Source: Dryomyza anilis
Taxonomy: Eukaryota > Arthropoda > Insecta > Diptera > Dryomyzidae
Reading direction: 5' to 3'
Length of the DNA stretch: 64,000 nt
Assembly (NCBI GenBank): GCA_951804985.1
Contig: OX638132.1
Span: 13,807,529 to 13,871,528 of the forward strand
Shown: positions 54,901 to 61,033 of the stretch, one piece after another
How the letters are laid out: each line of letters opens with the position of its first letter
Position numbering within the stretch: the stretch's first letter is position 1
Program-made: the position numbers and the translations under genes
The notes under the pieces: generated by a model
What the model saw: the letters and a program-made list of their open reading frames with translations, nothing else
Databases searched by the model: none
Told to the model about the DNA's origin: nothing

Positions 54901-57103
54901 TAATCAGAAACACTGAATAATCAGAACCCTGATTATTTGATTAATCAGAATTTTAATTAATTAAAAATTAAATAATTTTACATACAACATTTGAACATTT
55001 TGTCAACTTTAAGATATTGTCTTAACGTGCTCAAGGTCCGTGCTCAAATTGGGTTAAATAAAATGAAAAAGTTATTTTTAAAATAGTTAAAAAATAAAAG
55101 AAAGGGTTTCAAATGTTCAAGAACCACATAGTAAAGTATTTTAAAATATTTCGCGAAGAGGAAATTAATTAATCAGAAATTCGATTAATCAGAATCCTGA
55201 TTAATTGATTAATCAATGTTCTCATTAATCGAAAATCTTGATTAATCAATTAATGTGAGAAAATCTTATACGAAATTAAAAAATCTGACAAAGTTGGCAT
55301 CTATGGTCGTATACCTTCTTTAACCCGGACAATTCTTCTCTGGACATTTGTTTTCCGAAACCAAGTCATTTATACAATTTCTCCACATATAATTTTAAAA
55401 ATGTTATACAGTTTATGCTTCTTTTTTATAATGATCTTGAAGTTTTGTATGTTTTAATATAACTATTTTTTTATTTAACTTTTAGCGCAATTTTTCCCCT
55501 GCCGCAATCGACACCAGACGGTTATCGTGTTGTCATTGGAAAACTTTCTGATACAAATGCATCGAATTTCAATTTTGCGGATGTCATGAAATTGTAAGTG
55601 CTGGTTAAATGAAAAAAAAAAACTATTCATTCGCATGTCATTATATCAAGTTGTCACAAATATCACGCTATCTGTCTTGCCATGACTTTAAATACAGAGT
55701 CAAGCTAGCTGCCTGTTAAATACGGCTAATTATAAAATGATGGAATATTATTCTCAATATACAACTTTTACAAATGTAAAATATGTCAGCTGTGATCATG
55801 AATTAGCACTTTAAAACACAATAAAATTTAATAAACAGTTATAGCTAAATGATAACTGAACCAAATCACTGTTTATAATTTATTTATATTCAGTAGGTAT
55901 TACAAACATATAAAACATTTTATATTTTTGATTGATATATATATTTTTTTTATTCCAGAATTCTAAAACAAATTAATGTCGATTTTGATGGCATGCATTG
56001 AAAAGTTTCTTCCATTGAACAAAAAAACCGTTGTAATCAATAATATTGAAATTATTAAATTAATGGTACTGTATTTTTCAAATACTATCAAATTAATTAG
56101 AAAACTTTTGAAAAACAATATGAAAAAACGATTAATACATGAAGCATAAAATCAATGGGCGTTTCACTATGTACTTTATGGGACATTTTCTTCTGAGTGT
56201 ACGGACATTCAAAAACTTAAACGAAAATATTTAAAAACACTCCAATTCAGGAATATATTTGAATCCAATTTATTTTATTAACATTTCAAATACATTTAAA
56301 ATGTTCATACAATCTACAGGCTGGAACTAAATAGTTGAAGCGTTGAGACTGTATGAAACACTAAAACTTAATGAATTTTTGTATAATTTACCGATCAATT
56401 TTCCGTAGTTGCTATCGAATTATACCCAAAAAATGAACTTGTATTTTCATAGATACTGCATGGTATTCGACCTCTGGATGTACGAGGATGGCATACAACC
56501 AGGTCACATACTTGTCATGGACATGAAGGGTTGCACACTCGGACATGTAGCGCGTATTGGAATATTGCAAATGAAGAAATTTCTATATTACTTGCAGGTA
56601 ATATTTATAATACAAAATTATACATATTTTATATAGCAAATTGAACAATATTCTTAAAAATGAAAATACAGGAAGCCGCTGCTATACGCATGATTGGATT
56701 TCATTATATAAATATTGTACCATTCATGGATAAAATCTTGGCTCTAATGAATCCGTTTATGAAAAAAGAACTAAGCAGCATTTTGTATTTGCACAATGAT
56801 TTACAGTCGTTCTATAAGATTGTGCCACGTGATATACTGCCCAAAGATTATGGTGGACCCGTTGCAGAGAGTAGTATTACCAAAGGTGACTTATTTTTGA
56901 ATATATAGTAAAAATGTTTATAATTTAAATTATTTAATTTTATTATAGAAATATATTACAACAAATTGCGCGAGAATCGTCAACAGATGCTCGATTTTGA
57001 AAAGTCGCATCAAGTTAATGAAAAATTGCGTCCTGGCAAACCAAAAAATGCCTCAGATATTTTTGGTATTGAGGGTAATTTCAAAAAGCTAGATATTGAT
57101 TAA
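51670..57103 (+). CDS. CRAL-TRIO domain lipid-transfer protein (five exons, 297 aa)
   Basis: Members of this family bind a hydrophobic ligand such as tocopherol, retinal or a phosphoinositide in a helical pocket and carry it in the cytosol; insects have many copies. Exons 51670-51941, 55486-55593, 56453-56597, 56672-56885 and 56949-57103 join in frame (phases 2, 2, 0, 1) with GT..AG borders and give 297 residues, usual for the single-domain members. The start ATG sits in AAACATGAAA. Residues about 1-90 form the helical amino-terminal region ([18 protein letters not shown]). The CRAL-TRIO fold follows, with [17 protein letters not shown] near 145-160, [13 protein letters not shown] near 182-194, and the family signature ILPKDYGGP near 230-238. 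The tail is short and charged. Intron 1 is 3.5 kb and full of repeats; the other introns are 859, 74 and 63 bases. The specific ligand and the Drosophila orthologue cannot be named from sequence alone. Confidence 0.92.
52440..52570. mobile_element. Fragment of GAGTGGAAATT MITE family (in intron 1)
   Basis: TTAAAATCAGGTTAAGATCA, CCTTTGGTGGGG and AGTCTGATCAGGGTCG match interior words of the copies at 18390 and 24189. Both ends are missing. Confidence 0.4.
52680..53260. repeat. Degenerate tandem repeat ATGTTCGAAAAAAA (in intron 1)
   Basis: Dozens of variants of AATGTTCGAAACATTTCG and TATTCGACAAAAAA are mixed with a longer recurring block AACGCAATGATCGAAATCAC (near 52750, 52978 and 53176). The 206-codon minus frame over it is Phe/Asn/Val-rich repeat translation, not a gene. 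Confidence 0.75.
53318..53655. mobile_element. Foldback Tc1/mariner-type MITE, copy 3 (in intron 1)
   Basis: The best-preserved copy. An extra terminus GGGTTTTTCAATGAGAGCG is followed by the palindrome from GGGTTTTTCAACAGGGACGC (53357) to GTTGAAAAATCC (53655). The arms are about 125 bp and the loop holds codons for [15 protein letters not shown] of the transposase amino terminus. The arm includes the transposase start codon (ATGATGGAAAGA). Confidence 0.8.
54196..54502. mobile_element. CACAGAAAA/GGTTGCCGC family element (in intron 1)
   Basis: Starts CACACAGAAAAATCCTCTTT and TTGCCATGAGGTT, ends GGTTGTCGCAACAAATCTTT. The interior has diverged from other copies. Confidence 0.6.
54520..54632. repeat. 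ACCAGT/GTCCTC dispersed repeat (in intron 1)
   Basis: TTCTGTGACCAGTACCATTG, GACTGAGGACTGGATCTGG and GACCAGTTTTGTGATAGGTC resemble 34735-34860 and 35180-35230. Confidence 0.45.
54638..54892 (-). mobile_element. DINE-1/Helentron-like 5' fragment (in intron 1)
   Basis: On the minus strand TGTAACACCCAGAAGGAAGC, TATTCTTGATCAGCATGACC, GTCTGTCTGTTGAAATC and the following region to ATATAAAATTTACATT match the consensus; the extreme 5' end and the 3' half are missing. Confidence 0.75.
54893..55258. repeat. Element bounded by GATTAATCAATTAATC words (in intron 1)
   Basis: ATGATTAATCAATTAATCAG at the left and TTGATTAATCAATTAATGTG at the right are inverted. Additional GATTAATCAG words occur inside both ends, around an AT-rich centre. 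It looks like a small DNA element with subterminal repeats; no target duplication was found. Confidence 0.5.
55486..55593 (+). CDS. CRAL-TRIO gene, exon 2
   Basis: Bounded by TTTAACTTTTAG and TT|GTAAGT. Encodes [20 protein letters not shown] and the start of the lipid-binding domain, 36 codons in phases 2 and 2. Confidence 0.92.
56030..56201. mobile_element. Fragment of TACACTCAGAAGAAAATG element (in intron 2)
   Basis: Ends GGGACATTTTCTTCTGAGTG, the inverse of the 44525 terminus, preceded by AAATTAATTAGAAAACTTTT as in that element. The left end is not defined. Confidence 0.6.
56453..56597 (+). CDS. CRAL-TRIO gene, exon 3
   Basis: Acceptor TATTTTCATAG and donor CAG|GTAATA. Encodes the central strands with [20 protein letters not shown]. 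Ends in phase 0. Confidence 0.92.
56672..56885 (+). CDS. CRAL-TRIO gene, exon 4
   Basis: Acceptor AAAATACAG and donor AAAG|GTGACT. Encodes the gate helix region [20 protein letters not shown] and the signature ILPKDYGGP. Ends in phase 1. Confidence 0.93.
56949..57103 (+). CDS. CRAL-TRIO gene, exon 5 with stop
   Basis: Acceptor TTTTATTATAG. Encodes [20 protein letters not shown] through [13 protein letters not shown] and a TAA at 57101-57103. Confidence 0.92.
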
Positions 57104-57156
57104 GGTTCTTTGTTTGTTTGTTTAGTTTGTAAAACTACTTGGTGTTTGCTGTTCAA

Positions 57157-57179
57157 AATAAATAATTTTGTTAAATAAA
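57157..57179 (+). promoter_or_regulatory. Poly(A) signals of the CRAL-TRIO gene
   Basis: AATAAA occurs at 57157-57162 and again at 57174-57179, 54-71 bases after the stop, a normal distance for a short fly 3' untranslated region. Confidence 0.7.
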
Positions 57180-58670
57180 AAAACCAAAATCGATAGTGTT
57201 TTTCTTAAATAAGCGTCTAGCTAGAAAAATGGGAATTCGTACAATAAAGTGGAATTTAAACAAACAAATTCTTGAAGTGATATAAAAATTATATAAATGA
57301 GAATATTTATACACACAGAGAAAACATGTGTTTGCAGCAAACATAATATATTTGCAATCGTAAATGTGATGTCTTTAACTGGATTTTACTTTTAATTTCA
57401 ATTGTTTTTTTTTTTTATTATTTTTGAATTCATTTCATGACTTATGGTTCTAATTTGCTTTTAACATATTTATTTTAAAATCCTGGAAATGCATGTATGT
57501 AACGTGTAACACAATTTTAAAAAATCATCCACAAATAAATTTATAACTTAAAGTAAATTTGTTTATTGGGCTTAAAATGATCAAACAAAACAATGAACAA
57601 ACCTTTAGAATGTTTAAGGTTTTGAAAAAATATTCACTGAAAGGGTTAACAAAAAATAAACTCATATTGAAACTGTAATTAGGAATCGGTACACCGAAAC
57701 CGTTATAAAACGTACAAAAAAAAACAGAAACCAAAACGAGTGATAAAATATAAATATAAATAATCAAAGGCTTCGGAAAAAACTTTAGTCCATATTCGAT
57801 TACAAATGAGTTACATCAAAAAGCAGAGCTTATTAGAAAACCTTATATATTGTGTATTTTCAGGGGATTTTTTTTTGTCTCAAATCACAAATTTTAATTT
57901 CATTAGATTTCTTAAAATACCGATACATCCGCTTGAAATATCAATAAATTAAGAACGAAAAAAGTTTTAAAATTGATCTTCGGTCTCAATTTTGGTTTTA
58001 TATTTTGGGTCGAGTAAAAAGTTCTTGGCGTTTTTCCCCAAAATGTATACACATTTTTCTTATAATTTAATTTAACTTTGTTAAACCATATATCAGCCGA
58101 TTAGATCAATAACATTTTGACATTTATCTGGTATAAACATTATGCCATCACTGCACGCTGCAAAAAAGGGCTCTCCAAAACATAATTTTGCAGGCATTAA
58201 CATGTATGTTTGGAATTTTATGTAATCATAATATATAATTGACTGATAAATCATTTGTAAACAGGGTTGTATTGAGACTTGAACAGTGTTGTAATGAGAT
58301 CTGACTTACATTATAATATCCCGGAAACATTTTAATGTTGCTCCTTAAAATGGAGGGAGTATGTTCTAATGGAAATATAATAATTACTACATCGAAATAA
58401 AATAAATATTTGAACCGAAACATAAATATGTTCAAAATAAAACATGATTTTGAACGACCTGAATATAAATATGATTCCAGTGAAACATATCAGTTGTTTC
58501 AGTTCAAAAAGTAGTATGTTTGCATAGAAACATATTAAAATATTTTTGGAATAAAATCCTGAAAATAAAATAAAATGTTGTTTTTTTTTATTTATTTTTA
58601 TTAAAAATCTTTAAACATGCACAGTGGGAATTTATAATAATTGAATTCATATACAAATTTTTAAATGCGG
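57180..58670. other. Intergenic AT-rich sequence, no gene seen
   Basis: Contains a decayed hAT-like CGGTTT fragment at about 57645-57760 (GGAATCGGTACACCGAAACC). Other frames are short and AT-biased. Confidence 0.5.
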
Positions 58671-58745
58671 TAGCTCAGTGGTTAGTGCGTTGGACTGCGA
58701 GCCGAAAGTTCTTTACAGGACTGTAGCGCCAAACTATTATTATAT
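58671..58745 (+). mobile_element. tRNA-derived SINE, copy F (internal deletion)
   Basis: The head GCGGTAGCTCAGTGGTTAGT to GCGAGCCGAAAG is fused directly to the extreme 3' part GTTCTTTACAGGACTGTAGC and the tail CTATTATTATA. Box B and the body are lost. The fusion point shares CCGAA(A)GTTCT, present both in the head and before the tail. Confidence 0.8.
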
Positions 58746-58929
58746 TGTAACATATTTATGGTAAATTTGACAGATTCCGCTGGACAATATAATAATGTTT
58801 ACACGTGAACAAAAATTAATTCAATTTCGATTATAATTTAATTACACTTCATTCCTAATACATGTATGGTAATTTCGTATTACTTTTTAATTACATTCAA
58901 ACATATTCAAACAAATCTTTTCAATTGGT

Positions 58930-59790
58930 GATGGTATAAATTCTGGGATTTATGGGCGAAAAACTGAAACAAGTGATTTTCACAGGCTTCTTTTGAAGTC
59001 TGGTCTAAACCATTAATAGAATTTCGCAGAGGGAACAAAACAAATGCTAGTTGGACTAAGCAAGGTCCGAACTATACGGTGGATGAATCAAAATTTCCCA
59101 GGCGAGCTCTCTAAATTTTTGTCGAGTCATTAAAGATGCGTGTGTTCGTGAAGAATTGATCAAAAGGATGATCAATTCTGCTCGCTTAACGTCAATTGTA
59201 CATTTTAATCGCATTAGTTTTAAACAGTAGAGAGTAGTATCAATCGTCTGGATTATTGGGAGCAGCTCTTTATGCATGATTCCTTACCAATCCCACCAAA
59301 CATACAGCATTACCTTATGTCGCGTTAATCCGGGCTTTTTCACCGTTTGTGCTGCTTCATCCTTCTTGGATCACGATCTTTTCCGAAAATGATTGTCGTA
59401 TGTGAACCACCTTGCATAGCTTGTTATCAGTCTGTTCAAACTTGGCTTCATTTCATTTCGTTTCAGCAGAGAATCCCAGATGGACTCGAGTTATTCATCG
59501 ACTAATCTCAAGACTGACATTATTTTGATTGTTTCCGCTTGTTCCTAGATAAATGAAGATATTTAAAACAAGATTTATACAGTATTTTGGATGGTTTCTA
59601 GATATACAAACTCTTCAAAACCTCGAAAATGCGTGTTTCAATGAGGACGTGTTTTCCACGACTTTGTTTCTCTTTGTTTGTTGACACCAGGTCCTTCGTT
59701 TTATTCTCGTTGAATGCTTTGTATTTTTGCAAATACTACGCCAACTTGTCTGAAATCTGATTCGATATTAAACGTGGCCAAGAGAGGGTT
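58930..59790 (-). pseudogene. Dead mariner transposase, internal and C-terminal part
   Basis: Read on the minus strand, broken frames give RWFTYDNHFRKRSWSKK, KPGLTRHKVMLYVWWDW, KELLPIIQT, SLMTRQKFRELAWEILIHPP, PYSSDLA and finally FFAHKSQNLY, the ordered blocks of a mariner transposase catalytic domain. Stops and frameshifts are frequent. The residues expected at the first two catalytic acids are changed and only the last, in the YSPDLAPSD-like block, is still visible. The amino-terminal DNA-binding half is not recognisable and no inverted ends were found. The best-kept open piece is 59056-59277. It lies between the convergent genes. Confidence 0.85.
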
Positions 59791-60238
59791 TTCCCAATTA
59801 TAACAGAACACCATTTAATTAAAACTCAATTTAAATTCTTTCATTTAATTTTCAAATATTTAAAATTTTATTTCAATTCAATGCAATTAAAATAGCTTTA
59901 TTGTATTTTTGTTAATTTTTAGTTTTCTTTAAAATATTTTTATATTAATACATCGTTTTATTTATGTGAAAACTGCATAAATATATTTACAATACAAACG
60001 TGATTTGTATTTAGGAAATAAAACTTATTTTAAATTAACAGCAAAATTAAAAATAAACTAAATGTTATGCGTACAATGTTGGCGATTAGGTTATGAATTC
60101 ATGATTCTATTATATAGTAGTATTATTACAAAATTAGATTCTGTCGAATGTACAGACATTTCATTTGTACAACTAATACATTTTAGGTATTTTATGTATA
60201 AAACGACATTCTTGTTATTGTAGTAACTTAAAAACTAA
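59791..60238. other. Intergenic AT-rich sequence, no gene seen
   Basis: No informative frame. The right end becomes the 3' flank of the minus-strand gene. Confidence 0.5.
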
Positions 60239-60244
60239 TTTATT
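60239..60244 (-). promoter_or_regulatory. Poly(A) signal of the ZMYND8-like gene
   Basis: AATAAA on the minus strand lies about 75 bases after the TAA at 60320 and about 500 after the TGA at 60740. Its distance fits either end of the coding region. Confidence 0.6.
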
Positions 60245-60319
60245 TACACTACACATTAAAAACAACTAAAACAAAAGGGGGGAGGGGGCGTCAACCTTTC
60301 TATTACTAGTTCACTCTAA

Positions 60320-60739
60320 TTATTCGTTGTGTGCTTTTGGAAGAGTTTGAGATGAAGGCGCAGAATGAACAGTTATATGGGAACGAGCTGAAGATAGAGG
60401 ATGAGCAGAGGAAAAAGGATGCGCTGAAGTAAGCTGAAGAGAAGAAAGCGTATGAGAGGTGGCGGCAGAATGCGAGGAATGACAAGCATGAACAGAAGCT
60501 GGATGATGAGAAGAATGTGATGGCTGAGAAAAACTAGGTTGAGCAACAGCAATCGGATGAGCTGAAGACGAAGGCTGCTGCTGCTGTGACGTCTTTTTGT
60601 ACAAAGAACTGGCAGTGGAAGCGCCTGCTGCCTTCGGCACAATTGCCAACGATACGCGCGGAAATTGCGATGCTACAGTAGACAGCTTCGCATACTGCGG
60701 TGTGGTGGTCGCATGAGCTGCCGTTTTAAAAGCGTTGCA
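60320..60739 (-). CDS. In-frame extension after TGA (possible readthrough C-terminus of ZMYND8-like protein)
   Basis: Directly after the TGA at 60742-60740 the same frame continues for 139 sense codons to a TAA (60322-60320). It starts CNAFKTAAHATTTPQYAKLS, passes SLAIVPKAAGASTASSLYKK, then a QQQQ run and a long Ser/His/Ala/Pro-rich tail. Serine and histidine positions use many synonymous codons (TCT, TCA, TCC, TCG), as expected of translated sequence rather than a simple DNA repeat. No splice pair of plausible length removes the TGA in frame. The base after TGA is T, not the leaky C of known readthrough sites. Alternatives are an assembly error, a polymorphic stop, or a genuine 3' untranslated region. 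Confidence 0.45.
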   Translation of the reverse strand, partial: CNAFKTAAHATTTPQYAKLSTVASQFPRVSLAIVPKAAGASTASSLYKKTSQQQQPSSSAHPIAVAQPSFSQPSHSSHHPASVHACHSSHSAATSHTLSSLQLTSAHPFSSAHPLSSARSHITVHSAPSSQTLPKAHNE

Positions 60740-61033
60740 TCACATTTGTGTTGCACGTTGACGCACAGAGACGGTTGTCACGCCGGCCTTCGAAGCTTTA
60801 GTTGTGTCCAGCAAGACGTTGGATGTCAGACGTGTCTGCGACTGTGTTGTTGACGCTGTGTTGCTACCAGTCGATTGTGTTGCATTGCCAGCTAAAATTG
60901 CACCACATGCAGATGAAGCTGCAACTGCTGCTGATGTCGCCGCCGCATTGGAGGCACTCATGAATTCCCAATTTCCTTCGCGCTGTACCAGCGTATAGGG
61001 CAGTCCGGGATTCGCTGGTGCGGCAATGGGTAG
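60740..61033 (-). CDS. Zmynd8: ZMYND8-like gene, last exon up to TGA
   Basis: Acceptor CCGTCGTTTAG, then LPIAAPANPGLPYTLVQREG and WEFMSASNAAATSAAV, an Ala/Ser/Thr-rich tail ending RQRATQM and TGA. The preceding intron is 67 bases. Confidence 0.75.
   Translation of the reverse strand, partial: LPIAAPANPGLPYTLVQREGNWEFMSASNAAATSAAVAASSACGAILAGNATQSTGSNTASTTQSQTRLTSNVLLDTTKASKAGVTTVSVRQRATQM

Noticed and set aside
60718..60767. Short intron removing the TGA from the ZMYND8-like gene
   Set aside because: The only nearby GT..AG pairs give 49 bases (frame-changing) or 39 bases (in frame), too short for a normal fly intron.
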